From: JAKFEE01 sp036675815
GTDB taxonomy: Bacteria > Pseudomonadota > Alphaproteobacteria > Rhodospirillales > Magnetospirillaceae
Assembly: GCA_036675815.1 (NCBI GenBank)
Contig: JAKFEE010000055.1
Span: 1 to 64,000, forward strand
Direction: 5' to 3'
Length of the DNA: 64,000 nucleotides
Part shown: in pieces, positions 9,434 through 17,980 of the stretch
Layout: every line of letters starts with the position of its first letter
Position numbering within the stretch: the first letter of the stretch is position 1
Translations under genes and position numbers: made by a program
Notes under the pieces: generated by a model
Database searches by the model: none
What the model was told of the DNA's origin: nothing
The model's input: only the letters and a program-made list of their open reading frames with translations

Positions 9434-10507
9434 ATGGCCGCTCACGAGGCTGACCTGTGGGAGAACCCCATCGGCACCGATGGCTTCGAGTTCGTCGAGT
9501 TCGTCGCGCCTGAGCCTGCCGCACTCGACGGCGCCTTCCGTCGCCTCGGCTTCACCCCCGTTGCCCGCCATCGCTCGAAGGACGTCACCCTGTATCGCCA
9601 GGGCGAGGTCAATTTCATCCTCAATGCCGAGCGTCAGGGTCCGGCCGCCGCCTTCGCCGCCCAGCACGGGCCGGGGGTCAACGCCATCGCCTTTCGCGTG
9701 CACGACGCGGCGGCTGCGCAGCGTCGGCTGATCGCCGCTGGCGCCCGTGGCGTCGACGGCCCGATCGGGCCGATGGAGTTGCGCCTGCCGGCCATCGAAG
9801 GCATCGGCGGCTGTCTGCTGTATCTCGTCGACCGCTACGGTGAGTGCAGCATCTATGACGTCGATTTCCGCCCTCTTGACGATGTCGATCCATGGCCGAG
9901 GGGTGTGGGCTTCATCCGCATCGACCACCTGACCCACAATGTCCGCCGCGGCAACATGGCGAAGTGGGCGGGCTTCTACGAGCGGCTGTTCAATTTCCGC
10001 GAGGTGCGCTACTTCGACATCGAAGGCAAGCTCACCGGCCTGCGCAGCCGCGCCATGACCAGCCCGTGCGGGCGCATCCGTATCCCCATCAACGAAAGCG
10101 CCGACGACAAGTCGCAGATCGAGGAGTTCCTGCGCGAATACCGCGGCGAGGGCGTCCAGCACATCGCCCTGGCCACCGACGACATCGTCGCCACCGTGGC
10201 GGCGCTGGAGGCCAACGGCCTGGCGTTCCTCGACGTTCCCGACACCTATTACGAACAACTCGATCAGCGCCTGCCCGGCCACGGCCTCGACCTGGCACCG
10301 TTGCGCGCCCACAACATCCTGGTCGACGGCGCCCCCGCCGCCGGTGGCGGCTTGCTGCTGCAGATATTCACCCAGACCCTCGTCGGCCCGATCTTCTTCG
10401 AGGTGATCGAGCGGCGCGGCAACGAGGGCTTCGGCGAGGGCAATTTCAAGGCGCTGTTCGAGTCGATGGAACTCGACCAGATCCGGCGCGGGGTGCTGAA
10501 GGCGTGA
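9434..10507 (+). CDS. hpd: 4-Hydroxyphenylpyruvate dioxygenase
   Basis: Converts 4-hydroxyphenylpyruvate to homogentisate in tyrosine catabolism. The 357-aa protein has the two vicinal-oxygen-chelate halves and the full non-haem Fe(II) facial triad: His165 (RIDHLTHNV), His243 (GVQHIALATDDI) and Glu323 (PIFFEVIERRGNEGFGEGNF). Start ATG 9434 follows GGAGGA at 9421; an in-frame GTG at 9416 has no such signal. Its TGA overlaps the GTG of the next gene. No homogentisate dioxygenase or other tyrosine-catabolic gene is in the window. Confidence 0.95.
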   Translation: MAAHEADLWENPIGTDGFEFVEFVAPEPAALDGAFRRLGFTPVARHRSKDVTLYRQGEVNFILNAERQGPAAAFAAQHGPGVNAIAFRVHDAAAAQRRLIAAGARGVDGPIGPMELRLPAIEGIGGCLLYLVDRYGECSIYDVDFRPLDDVDPWPRGVGFIRIDHLTHNVRRGNMAKWAGFYERLFNFREVRYFDIEGKLTGLRSRAMTSPCGRIRIPINESADDKSQIEEFLREYRGEGVQHIALATDDIVATVAALEANGLAFLDVPDTYYEQLDQRLPGHGLDLAPLRAHNILVDGAPAAGGGLLLQIFTQTLVGPIFFEVIERRGNEGFGEGNFKALFESMELDQIRRGVLKA

Positions 10508-11616
10508 GTTTCGATCCTGTCGCCCTCGCTAGCCGGCTGATCCGCTTCGACACGGTCAACCCGCCGGGCAACGAAACGCCCTGCGCCGCCTTCCTCGGCG
10601 ATGTTCTCGCCGAGGCCGGGTTCCGCGTCGCCTATCACGAGCTCGCTCCCGGCCGCGCCAGTCTCGTCGCCGCGCTGGGCGATGGGTCGGGCAAGCCGTT
10701 ATGCCTGACCGGTCATCTGGATGTGGTGCCGCTGGGCAACGCGCCGTGGTCATTCGCGCCGTTTTTGGGCGAGGTTCGCGACGGCCGGCTGTGGGGGCGG
10801 GGCGCCAGCGACATGAAATCGGGCATCGCCGCGCTCACCGTTGCCGCCGTGGCCGAGCGCCACAGGCTGCGCGCCGGCCCCGGCGTGGTGCTGGTGTTCA
10901 CCGCCGGCGAGGAGACCGGCTGCGAAGGCTCGGCCCATCTGGCCGCGGCCGGGGCACTGGGCGAGGCCGGCGCCGTCGTCGTCGCCGAACCCACCGCCAA
11001 CCGGCCGCTGCTCGGCCATAAGGGGGTGCTGTGGTTCAAGGTGCGCACGACCGGCGTCACCGCGCATGCCTCCACGCCCGAGCAGGGGCGCAATGCCATC
11101 TATGCGGCGGCGCGCGCCGTGACGCGGCTGGAGGAGTACGCGTTCGACGTACCTTGCCACCCGGTGATGGGGGCGCCCAGCCTCAACGTCGGCACCATTT
11201 ACGGCGGCCTCAACGTCAACAGCGTTCCCGATGCCTGCGAGATCGGCGTCGACGTCCGCAGCGTTCCGGGCATCGATCACGCCGCGCTGCTCGATCGCCT
11301 ACGCGAGCGGCTGGGGCCAGAGGCCGAGATCACGGCGACGATCGATGCCGGCCCGGTGTGGTCGGAGCCCGAGCATCCGTGGCTGGCTCAGGTGTTCGCC
11401 GCCGTCGCCGCCACCACCGGCATGCCGCCGCGCATCGAGGCGGCCAATCTGTTCACCGACGCCGGCTATCTGGTGCCGGCCTATGGCCATCCGCCGGCGG
11501 TGATCCTCGGCCCGGGCGAACCGACGATGGCCCACAAGACCGACGAATGGTGCGCCGTCGACAACATCCACCAGGCGGTCGAGATCTACCGCAGCATCAT
11601 TCGCGACTGGCGGTAA
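10504..11616 (+). CDS. M20-family metallopeptidase (ArgE/DapE/acylase type)
   Basis: Di-zinc amidohydrolase of 370 aa. Metal-binding signatures are LTGHLDVVPLG (His, Asp), GRGASDMKSGIAAL (bridging Asp), AGEETGCEGS (catalytic and ligand Glu) and VVAEPTANRPLLGHKG (ligand), followed by the dimerisation domain (THASTPEQG-like TAHASTPEQGRNAIYA) and a final ligand His in EPTMAHKTDEWC. Family resemblance is to acetylornithine deacetylase or succinyl-diaminopimelate desuccinylase. The substrate is not determined; being translationally coupled to hpd (GTGA overlap) it may act on an amide of a catabolic pathway rather than in biosynthesis. Confidence 0.88.
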   Translation: MSFDPVALASRLIRFDTVNPPGNETPCAAFLGDVLAEAGFRVAYHELAPGRASLVAALGDGSGKPLCLTGHLDVVPLGNAPWSFAPFLGEVRDGRLWGRGASDMKSGIAALTVAAVAERHRLRAGPGVVLVFTAGEETGCEGSAHLAAAGALGEAGAVVVAEPTANRPLLGHKGVLWFKVRTTGVTAHASTPEQGRNAIYAAARAVTRLEEYAFDVPCHPVMGAPSLNVGTIYGGLNVNSVPDACEIGVDVRSVPGIDHAALLDRLRERLGPEAEITATIDAGPVWSEPEHPWLAQVFAAVAATTGMPPRIEAANLFTDAGYLVPAYGHPPAVILGPGEPTMAHKTDEWCAVDNIHQAVEIYRSIIRDWR

Positions 11617-11622
11617 TCGCCC

Positions 11623-11677
11623 GGAGCGCGGAGCTCCAGCTCCGCAAAACACAGGCGGAGCTGGAGCTCCGCGCTCC
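11623..11677. repeat. Dispersed palindromic repeat family 1, perfect inverted pair; probable bidirectional terminator
   Basis: Two 23-bp arms (11623-11645 and 11655-11677), core GCGCGGAGCTCCAGCTCCGC, are exact reverse complements separated by 9 bp. The pair fills the 70-bp gap between the convergent M20 peptidase and rimO stops, so a transcript from either side would form a very strong hairpin, though without a U-tract. Confidence 0.85.
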
Positions 11678-11686
11678 ATCTGACGG

Positions 11687-13018
11687 CTACTCGACCACCG
11701 ATCCCCACAGGTCGTACTCGTCGGCCTCGTCGATCTCCACGCGCACGATGTCGCCGGGGCGCAGCTCGGTCTCGCCATCGAGGAAGACGTTGCCGTCGAT
11801 CTCCGGTGCATCGCCCTTCGAGCGGCCGGTGGCGCCGTCGTCGTCGACCTCGTCGATGATGACCTCCAGCGTCCGGCCGACCTTGGCCGCCATGCGCCGC
11901 TCGGAGACCTGGCGCTGCACCTCCATGAAGCGCTGCCAGCGTTCGTCGGCCTCGTCCTCGTCGACATGGTCGGGCAGGTCGCGGGCGGCGGCGCCCTCGA
12001 CGTTCTCGTATTTGAAGCAGCCGACGCGGTCGAGCTCGGCTTCCTCCAGCCAGTCCAGCATCTGCTCGAAATCGTCCTCGGTCTCGCCGGGGAAGCCGAC
12101 GATGAAGGTCGAGCGCAGGGTGAGGTCGGGCACCATGTCGCGCCATTGGCGGATGCGCTCCAGCACCTTTTCCTGATGGGCCGGGCGGCGCATCGCCTTC
12201 AGCACCGTCGGGCTGGCGTGCTGGAACGGGATGTCGAGATAGGGCAGCACCTTGCCCGCCGCCATCAGCGGCATGATCTCGTCGACATGCGGGTAGGGGT
12301 AGACGTAGTGCAGCCGCACCCAGATGCCCGAATCGCCCAGGGCGTCGCACAGCTCGGTCATGCGCGCCTTGACCTCGCGGCCGCGCCACGGGCTGGCGGC
12401 GTGCTTGAGGTCGACGCCATAGGCCGAGGTGTCCTGCGAGATCACCAGCAATTCCTTGACCCCGGCCTGGGCCAGGCGTTCGGCCTCGGTCAGCACCTCG
12501 GCGGCCGGGCGGCTGACCAGGTCGCCGCGCAAGGAGGGGATGATGCAGAAGCTGCAACGGTGGTTGCAGCCCTCGGAAATCTTCAAATAGGCGTAATGGC
12601 GCGGCGTCAGCTTGAGCCCGGCCGGCGGCACCAGATCGAGGAAGGGATCGTGCGCCGGCGGCACCACCTGGTGCACCGCCTCGACCACCGCCTCATACTG
12701 GTGCGGGCCGGTGACCGCCAGCACGCCGGGATGGACCTCGCGGATGCCCTTCTCGTTGACGCCCATGCAGCCGGTGACGATGACCTTGCCGTTCTCGGCC
12801 AGGGCCTCGCCGATGGCCTCCAGGCTTTCCTTCTTGGCACTGTCGAGGAAGCCGCAGGTGTTGACGATGACGCAGTCGGCGCCGTCATACGAGGCCGACA
12901 GGTCATAGCCTTCGGCGCGCAGCTTGGTGAGGATGCGCTCGGAATCGACCAGCGCCTTGGGGCAACCGAGGCTGACGATGCCGACCCTGGGGGCGGCTTT
13001 GGCGAGGGGCTTGTTCAT
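11687..13018 (-). CDS. rimO: Ribosomal protein S12 methylthiotransferase
   Basis: Adds a methylthio group to the conserved Asp of ribosomal protein S12. The 443-aa protein has the UPF0004 N-terminal cluster cysteines Cys19, Cys55 and Cys84 (SLGCPKALVDSE, VNTCGFLDSAK, TGCMG), the radical-SAM motif ISEGCNHRCSFCIIPSLRG (Cys151, 155, 158) and a C-terminal TRAM domain (RTLEVIIDEV...). These features, with GCPKALVDSE and the PSLRG after the cluster, separate RimO from MiaB. ATG 13018 gives the family N-terminus; the frame stays open upstream to 13129 without homology. Converges with the M20 gene. Confidence 0.95.
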   Translation of the reverse strand: MNKPLAKAAPRVGIVSLGCPKALVDSERILTKLRAEGYDLSASYDGADCVIVNTCGFLDSAKKESLEAIGEALAENGKVIVTGCMGVNEKGIREVHPGVLAVTGPHQYEAVVEAVHQVVPPAHDPFLDLVPPAGLKLTPRHYAYLKISEGCNHRCSFCIIPSLRGDLVSRPAAEVLTEAERLAQAGVKELLVISQDTSAYGVDLKHAASPWRGREVKARMTELCDALGDSGIWVRLHYVYPYPHVDEIMPLMAAGKVLPYLDIPFQHASPTVLKAMRRPAHQEKVLERIRQWRDMVPDLTLRSTFIVGFPGETEDDFEQMLDWLEEAELDRVGCFKYENVEGAAARDLPDHVDEDEADERWQRFMEVQRQVSERRMAAKVGRTLEVIIDEVDDDGATGRSKGDAPEIDGNVFLDGETELRPGDIVRVEIDEADEYDLWGSVVE

Positions 13019-13134
13019 CAAGGGGGCGTCCGGGTTCGTGGCGCCGACCAAGTAGCCTGTCGGTGCGCTTGGTTCAAGTGCGCAAACACTGCGGCCGACC
13101 GCCCCCTTGCGGATCGGTGTGCTGGACACCTAAC

Positions 13135-13152
13135 GTAGTGAGACATCACTAC
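13135..13152. promoter_or_regulatory. Palindromic operator upstream of Phd-like antitoxin
   Basis: GTAGTGA (13135-13141) and TCACTAC (13146-13152) form an exact 7-bp inverted repeat with a 4-bp spacer, ending 13 bp before the antitoxin GTG. Position and symmetry fit autoregulation by a Phd/YefM-type dimer. Confidence 0.5.
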
Positions 13153-13165
13153 ATCGGGGGCGAAG

Positions 13166-13408
13166 GTGACGGACGCGATTGTCAGCGCGACCGAGGCGAA
13201 CCGCCAGTTTTCCCGACTGCTGCGCAGCGTCGAGGCCGGTGGGCGGGTGACTATCACCAAGGACGGCAAGCCGGTCGCGGTGCTGGTTCCAGCCGGAGGC
13301 GCCATTGGCGCAGAGGATGCCAGGAAGCGGATGCTCGATCTGATGGACAGCGGTCTGCCGCTCGGCTTCGGTGGCGGCGTAGACCGCGACGAGGCGCATC
13401 GTCGGTGA
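13166..13408 (+). CDS. Phd/YefM-family antitoxin without a recognisable partner
   Basis: 80-aa protein starting MTDAIVSATEANRQFSRLLR, with EAGGRVTITKDGKPVAVLVP, the DNA-binding fold of prevent-host-death antitoxins. The C-terminal tail RKRMLDLMDSGLPLGFGGG with DRDEAHRR is the toxin-binding part normally paired with a PIN toxin. GTG start at 13166. The only following frame that overlaps it (GTG 13405, ending 13491) encodes 28 residues with no toxin resemblance, and panE follows. So this is an orphan antitoxin or the remains of a module. A palindrome directly upstream suggests it still binds DNA. Confidence 0.75.
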   Translation: MTDAIVSATEANRQFSRLLRSVEAGGRVTITKDGKPVAVLVPAGGAIGAEDARKRMLDLMDSGLPLGFGGGVDRDEAHRR

Positions 13409-13471
13409 TCCCAGTCCATCCGGCGGGATTGCCTGATGTTGTCGACGCGATCCGCGTCCACCGTGACTCCA

Positions 13472-13481
13472 TTACATGTAA
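13472..13481. promoter_or_regulatory. TTACATGTAA palindrome
   Basis: A 10-bp perfect palindrome (ATTACATGTAAC in context) between the orphan antitoxin and panE. The same core occurs upstream of mazE at 44177-44186. May be a regulator site; evidence is only the shared sequence. Confidence 0.3.
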
Positions 13482-13549
13482 CAAATAGGCCATTCCCCTT
13501 TGTCGGGCAACGTCCTACCATCCCGTGGCGGCCCACAGGAGACGAGGCG

Positions 13550-14473
13550 ATGCGCATAGCGGTGATGGGGAGCGGCGGCGTCGGCGGCTATTTCGGCGCG
13601 CGGCTGGCGGCCTCGGGGAACGATGTGTGGTTCATTGCCCGCGGCGCGCATCTCGAGGCCATCCGTCGCGACGGCCTGCACGTCGCCAGCGCCCTCGGCG
13701 GCATGCACATCCAGCCCGCCCGGGCGACCGAGCGGCCCGAGGAGGTGGGGCCGGTCGACATGGTGATGTTCACCGTCAAGCTGTGGGACACCGAGACGGC
13801 GGCGGAACGGCTGAAGCCGCTGCTCGGGCCGGACACCGGCGTCGTATCGTTCCAGAACGGCGTCGACTCGGCCGAACGGCTCACCCGCATCCTCGGCCCC
13901 GGCCGTGCCGTCGGCGGCGTCAGCCACATCGCCGCCGCCATCGAGGCGCCTGGCATCATTCGCCACACCGGCACCCTGGCCCGGCTGAGCGTGGGCGAGT
14001 GGGACGGCAGCGAGAGCCGGCGCGTGGCCGGCTTTGTCGCGGCGGCGAAGGCCGCCGGCATCGACGTCGTTCACGCGGCCGACATCGGCCGCACCATCTG
14101 GGAGAAGTTCGTCTTCCTGGCGCCGTTCAGCGGGGTGACCTCGCTGCTGCGCCAGCCCATCGGCGCCGTGCGTGGCGACGACGACGGCCGCTGGCTGTAT
14201 CAGTGCGCCGTCGAGGAGGCGGTGGCGGTGGCGCGCGCCAAAGGCATCGCCTTGCCCGAAGATCAGGTGCAGCGCGTGCTTGCCTTCAGCGACGGCCTGC
14301 CCGTCGAGATGAAGTCGTCGATGCTGGGCGATCTCGAACGCGGCGGCCGACTCGAACTGCCCTGGCTGTCGGGGGCGGTGGTGCGGCTGGGGCGCGAGCT
14401 CGGCATCGCGACTCCGGTGCATCGCACCATCCTCGCCGCCCTGAAATTCGTTCAGCCAGAGCGGACGCCATAG
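13550..14473 (+). CDS. panE: 2-Dehydropantoate 2-reductase (ApbA/PanE family)
   Basis: NADPH-dependent reduction of ketopantoate to pantoate for pantothenate and CoA synthesis. The 307-aa product opens MRIAVMGSGGVGGYFGARLA, the GxGxxG dinucleotide fold. It has VKLWDTETAAERLKP, SFQNGVDSAERL and GGVSHIAAAI, then the C-terminal ketopantoate-reductase domain with the catalytic Lys region TIWEKFVFLAPFSGVTSLLR. ATG 13550 has AGGAG eight bases upstream. Family members also include other ketoacid reductases, so the exact substrate is inferred. Stands alone, with a hairpin about 30 bp downstream. Confidence 0.85.
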   Translation: MRIAVMGSGGVGGYFGARLAASGNDVWFIARGAHLEAIRRDGLHVASALGGMHIQPARATERPEEVGPVDMVMFTVKLWDTETAAERLKPLLGPDTGVVSFQNGVDSAERLTRILGPGRAVGGVSHIAAAIEAPGIIRHTGTLARLSVGEWDGSESRRVAGFVAAAKAAGIDVVHAADIGRTIWEKFVFLAPFSGVTSLLRQPIGAVRGDDDGRWLYQCAVEEAVAVARAKGIALPEDQVQRVLAFSDGLPVEMKSSMLGDLERGGRLELPWLSGAVVRLGRELGIATPVHRTILAALKFVQPERTP

Positions 14474-14835
14474 ACCGAACAGCGGCTAGTCTTCGCCGGA
14501 CCCCTGGCGCCCGTCCTGGGCGCCAAGGACGAAATAATATAAAAATCCACCCATTTGGGAGAGTGGTCGCACCACTCGCCGCGGGATAGTATTGCCCGGT
14601 CTTTGACTGCTGTGTCGGCAGCCTTTTATTGCGGAGAGGCCATGAGCAACCGTGCGTTGGTGCTCATCGCGCCAATATTGCCTCGATCGAAGCGCAACTG
14701 CGGACGGTGTGCGGTCCTGCCGCCGCCGGCGAACCCGTCGCCCTCCGGCCGGCCGCGTTCGAGCGGGTGAGGCGGCGGTTTCGGTCGCGGCCGCAGCCAC
14801 CCGGCCAAACAAGAAATCCCACGGGAGGACATGCA
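14474..14835. other. Gene-free stretch between panE and the TRAP operon
   Basis: Holds a hairpin, TGGCGCC (14505-14511) with GGCGCCA (14519-14525), 7-bp loop and no T-run, perhaps ending panE transcription. A TTGACT hexamer at 14603-14608 could be a -35 element, but the expected -10 position (TTTATT) is poor. An open frame 14642-14770 has no homology and is rejected as a gene. GGGAGGA lies just before the dctP start. Confidence 0.5.
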
Positions 14836-15966
14836 ATGAGCAAGACTCGCAAACCGGAGAAGCAGACCGGCCGCCGCCAGTTCATCAAGGCGGCGGCGGC
14901 GACGGCGGCCGGCGGTGCCGCCGCCGTCGCCATGCCCAACGTATCGCGGGCGCAGACGGCCGTGCTGAAGATTCAGGGGGCCTGGGGCGCCAAGGACATC
15001 TTCAACGAATTCGCCGAGGACTACGTGCGCCGCGTCAACGAGATGGCCGGCAATCGGCTCAAGCTCGAGTATCTGCTGGGCGGCTCGGTGGTGAAGCCGT
15101 TCAGCGTCCACGACGCCGTGCATTCCGGCATCCTCGACGGCGGTCACACCGTGTCGGCCTACTGGTACGGCAAGCACAAGGCGGCGTCGCTGTTCGGCTC
15201 GGCCCCGGCCTGGGGGTGGGACGCGCAGATGCTGCTCGGCTGGTACTACTATGGCGGCGGCCAGGATCTGTACACCGAGCTCATGGACAAGATTCTGGGG
15301 CTCAACATCGTCGGCTTCCTGTCGGGGCCGATGCCGACCCAGCCGCTCGGCTGGTTCAAGAACCCGGTCGAGGCGCTCGACCAGATGAAGGGGCTGAAAT
15401 ACCGCACCGTCGGCCTCGCCGCCGACCTGATGCAGGCCATGGGTGCGGCCGTGGTGCAGTTGCCCGGCGGCGAGATCGTGCCGGCGCTCGAGCGCGGCGT
15501 CATCGACGCCTTCGAGTACAACAACCCGACCTCCGACCGCCGCTTCGGCGCCCAGGACGTGGCCAAGGTCTACATGATGGGCAGCTACCATCAGGCGATG
15601 GAGTGCTTCGAGATCATCTTCAACAAGGCCAAGTTCGAAGCCCTGCCGGCCGAGCACAAGGCCATCCTGCGCTACGGCGCCGAGGCGGCGTCGTCGGACA
15701 TGGCGTGGAAAGCCTATGACAACTACTCCAAGGACCTGCAGGCGCTGATCGAGAAGGACGGCGTCAAGGTCGTGCGCACGCCGGAATCGGTGTTGAAGGG
15801 CCAACTCGACGCGTGGTCGAAGATCCTGCCCGGGCTGATGGAAGACAAGTTCTTCGCCAAATGCGTCGACTCGCAGAAGGCATGGGCCAAGCGCGTCGGC
15901 TTCTTCGAACTCAACAACCGTCAGGACATGGAATTGGCCTACAACCATTTCTTCGGCCAAGCCTGA
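14836..15966 (+). CDS. dctP: TRAP transporter substrate-binding protein (DctP/TakP type), Tat-exported
   Basis: Periplasmic binding protein of a tripartite ATP-independent transporter, 376 aa. The N-terminus TGRRQFIKAAAATAAGGAAA is a twin-arginine signal, cleaved near SRAQ. Mature part: LKIQGAWGAKDIFNEFAEDY, and VVQLPGGEIVPALERGVIDA followed by FEYNNPTSDRRFG, the pattern of the TakP/lactate (2-oxo or hydroxy acid) branch. GGGAGGAC precedes the ATG. Operon dctP-dctQ-dctM is complete here. The ligand is probably an organic acid but is not fixed by the sequence. Confidence 0.92.
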   Translation: MSKTRKPEKQTGRRQFIKAAAATAAGGAAAVAMPNVSRAQTAVLKIQGAWGAKDIFNEFAEDYVRRVNEMAGNRLKLEYLLGGSVVKPFSVHDAVHSGILDGGHTVSAYWYGKHKAASLFGSAPAWGWDAQMLLGWYYYGGGQDLYTELMDKILGLNIVGFLSGPMPTQPLGWFKNPVEALDQMKGLKYRTVGLAADLMQAMGAAVVQLPGGEIVPALERGVIDAFEYNNPTSDRRFGAQDVAKVYMMGSYHQAMECFEIIFNKAKFEALPAEHKAILRYGAEAASSDMAWKAYDNYSKDLQALIEKDGVKVVRTPESVLKGQLDAWSKILPGLMEDKFFAKCVDSQKAWAKRVGFFELNNRQDMELAYNHFFGQA

Positions 15967-16037
15967 GCGCCGCCGGTGTCCGGGGGCGGCGCTCCGGCGT
16001 CGCCCTCCTTCCCCTCCAGGGCGGCGGAAGCGATGGC

Positions 16038-16637
16038 ATGAATCCCTTTGTTGCCTTCATCGAGCGGCTGAGCATGTGGATGGGCAAGTCCTTTGCCTGG
16101 TGCATCATCATCCTCACGTTCGGCGTCAGCTACGAGGTCTTTGTCCGCTATCTGCTGCGGGCGCCGACCTCCTGGGCCTACGACGTCAGCTATCTCATGT
16201 ACGGCGCCCTGTTCATCATGGCCGGCCCCTACACGCTGTCGCGCGGCGGCCACGTGCGTGGTGACTTCATCTGGCGGCTGCTGTCGCCGCGCCGGCAGGC
16301 TGCGATCGATCTGGTGCTGTACTTCATCTTCTATTTCCCCGGCATCCTGGCCCTGGCCTATTCCGGCTACGGTTTCGCCCAGATGTCAGTGGCGATGAGG
16401 GAGGTCAGCATCTTCAGCCCGGCCGGCATCCCCATCTGGCCGATGAAGGTGCTGGTGCCGGTGGTGGGTGTGCTGCTGCTGCTGCAGGGCATCGCCGAGG
16501 TCATCCGTTGCGTGCAATGCCTGCGCACCGGCGATTGGCCGCCGCGCCTGCATGACGTCGAGGAAACCGAGAAGCTGCTGATCGAGCAACGGGCCGCGGA
16601 CCTGGAGCGGAACGCGCCTCGCGGAGGCGCGGCATGA
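16038..16637 (+). CDS. dctQ: TRAP transporter small permease (DctQ)
   Basis: Four-helix membrane subunit, 199 aa, linking the binding protein system to DctM. Hydrophobic segments include FAWCIIILTFGVSYEVFVRY, VSYLMYGALFIMAGPYTL, AIDLVLYFIFYFPGILAL and VLVPVVGVLLLLQGIAEV. The family pattern APTSWAYDVSYLM...GGHVRGDF is present, followed by a charged C-terminal tail. ATG 16038 is preceded by GGAAG. Its stop overlaps dctM as ATGA. Confidence 0.9.
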   Translation: MNPFVAFIERLSMWMGKSFAWCIIILTFGVSYEVFVRYLLRAPTSWAYDVSYLMYGALFIMAGPYTLSRGGHVRGDFIWRLLSPRRQAAIDLVLYFIFYFPGILALAYSGYGFAQMSVAMREVSIFSPAGIPIWPMKVLVPVVGVLLLLQGIAEVIRCVQCLRTGDWPPRLHDVEETEKLLIEQRAADLERNAPRGGAA

Positions 16638-17953
16638 CCGACCCGCAAGTCGCCATCCTGATGATGACTCTGTTCATCGGCATCATCATGCTGGGTTTCC
16701 CCATCGCCTTCACCCTCATGGCGATGGGGGTGATCTTCGGCTTCTACGCCATGGGCGATCGCATCTTCATCCTGTTCGTCCAGAACACCTACGACGTGAT
16801 GGCCAACGAGGTGCTGGTGGCCGTGCCGCTGTTCCTGTTCATGGGCTACGTGGTCGAGCGCGCCCGCATCATCGATCGCCTGTTCCACAGCATGCACATC
16901 GCCACCCGCCACATTCCCGGGTCGATGGCGCTGGCGGCGCTGGCCACCTGCGCGCTGTTCGCCACCGCCACCGGCATCGTCGGCGCCGTGGTCACCCTGA
17001 TGGGCCTGCTGGCGTTCCCGGCGATGCTCAAGATCGGCTACGACACCAAGCTGTCGGCCGGCGTCATCTGCGCCGGCGGCTGCCTGGGCATCCTCATCCC
17101 GCCCAGCATCATGCTCATCCTTTACGGGGCCATGGCCGGCGTGTCGGTGGTCAAGCTCTATGCGGCGGCGATGTTCCCCGGTTTCATGTTGGCCGGCATG
17201 TACATGCTCTACGCCATGGCGCGGGCGCTGTGGAATCCCAAGCTGGCGCCCAAGCCGCAGATGGAGGAGGCGGTGCCGCTGCAGCAGGTGCTGATCGAGC
17301 TGCTGACCTCGTTCGTGCCGCTGACCGCGCTGATCCTATGCGTCCTCGGCGCCATCATCTTCGGCCTGGCGACGCCGACAGAGGCGGCGGCGGTGGGCGC
17401 CCTCGGCGGTCTGCTGCTGGCCGCCGCCTATCGAACCCTGTCGTGGGACAAGCTCAAGGAATCGGTGTTCCTGACCGCCCGCACCTCGGCCATGGTGTGC
17501 TATCTCTTCGTCGGCTCGGCCACCTTCGCCGCGGTGTTTTCCTACCTCGGCGGCCACCATGTCTTCGAGCAGTTCGTCATGAGCCTCGAACTGACGCCGG
17601 TGGGCTTCCTCATCCTCGCCCAGATCATCATCTTCCTGCTCGGCTGGCCGCTGGAGTGGACCGAGATCATCATCATCTTCGTGCCGATCTTCCTGCCGCT
17701 GCTCGATAACTTCCACATCGACCCGCTGTTTTTCGGCATTCTGGTGGCGCTCAACCTGCAGACCTCGTTCCTGTCGCCGCCGATGGCGATGGCCTGCTAC
17801 TACCTCAAGGGCGTGGCGCCCGCCCACGTCACTCTCAACCAGATCTTCGCCGGTTGCATGCCGTTCCTTGGCCTGGTCTTCGTGGCGATGATCCTGATCT
17901 ACCAGTTCCCCGAGATCGCCCTGTGGTTGCCGGACGTCCTGTACGGCCGTTGA
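16634..17953 (+). CDS. dctM: TRAP transporter large permease (DctM)
   Basis: Twelve-helix transport subunit of the TRAP system, 439 aa, driven by a sodium or proton gradient. Family signatures include FMGYVVERARIIDRLFHSM, TATGIVGAVVTLMGLLAFPA, GGCLGILIPPSIMLILYGAM and LGWPLEWTEIIIIFVPIFLP. Overlaps dctQ by 4 nt. Length and topology are those of a complete DctM. It is the last gene of the operon and converges with the rhodanese gene 27 bp away. Confidence 0.93.
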   Translation: MTDPQVAILMMTLFIGIIMLGFPIAFTLMAMGVIFGFYAMGDRIFILFVQNTYDVMANEVLVAVPLFLFMGYVVERARIIDRLFHSMHIATRHIPGSMALAALATCALFATATGIVGAVVTLMGLLAFPAMLKIGYDTKLSAGVICAGGCLGILIPPSIMLILYGAMAGVSVVKLYAAAMFPGFMLAGMYMLYAMARALWNPKLAPKPQMEEAVPLQQVLIELLTSFVPLTALILCVLGAIIFGLATPTEAAAVGALGGLLLAAAYRTLSWDKLKESVFLTARTSAMVCYLFVGSATFAAVFSYLGGHHVFEQFVMSLELTPVGFLILAQIIIFLLGWPLEWTEIIIIFVPIFLPLLDNFHIDPLFFGILVALNLQTSFLSPPMAMACYYLKGVAPAHVTLNQIFAGCMPFLGLVFVAMILIYQFPEIALWLPDVLYGR

Positions 17954-17980
17954 CCGCGGCGGAGACGAACGCGTGCCGGA

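Noticed and set aside
13405..13491. 28-codon frame overlapping the Phd-like antitoxin stop as GTGA
   Set aside because: Position mimics a toxin start, but the sequence has no PIN or RelE features.
14642..14770. Short frame MSNRALVLIAPILPRSKRNC... before the TRAP operon
   Set aside because: Reasonable start context but proline/arginine-rich, no homology, and ends in leader DNA; treated as non-coding.
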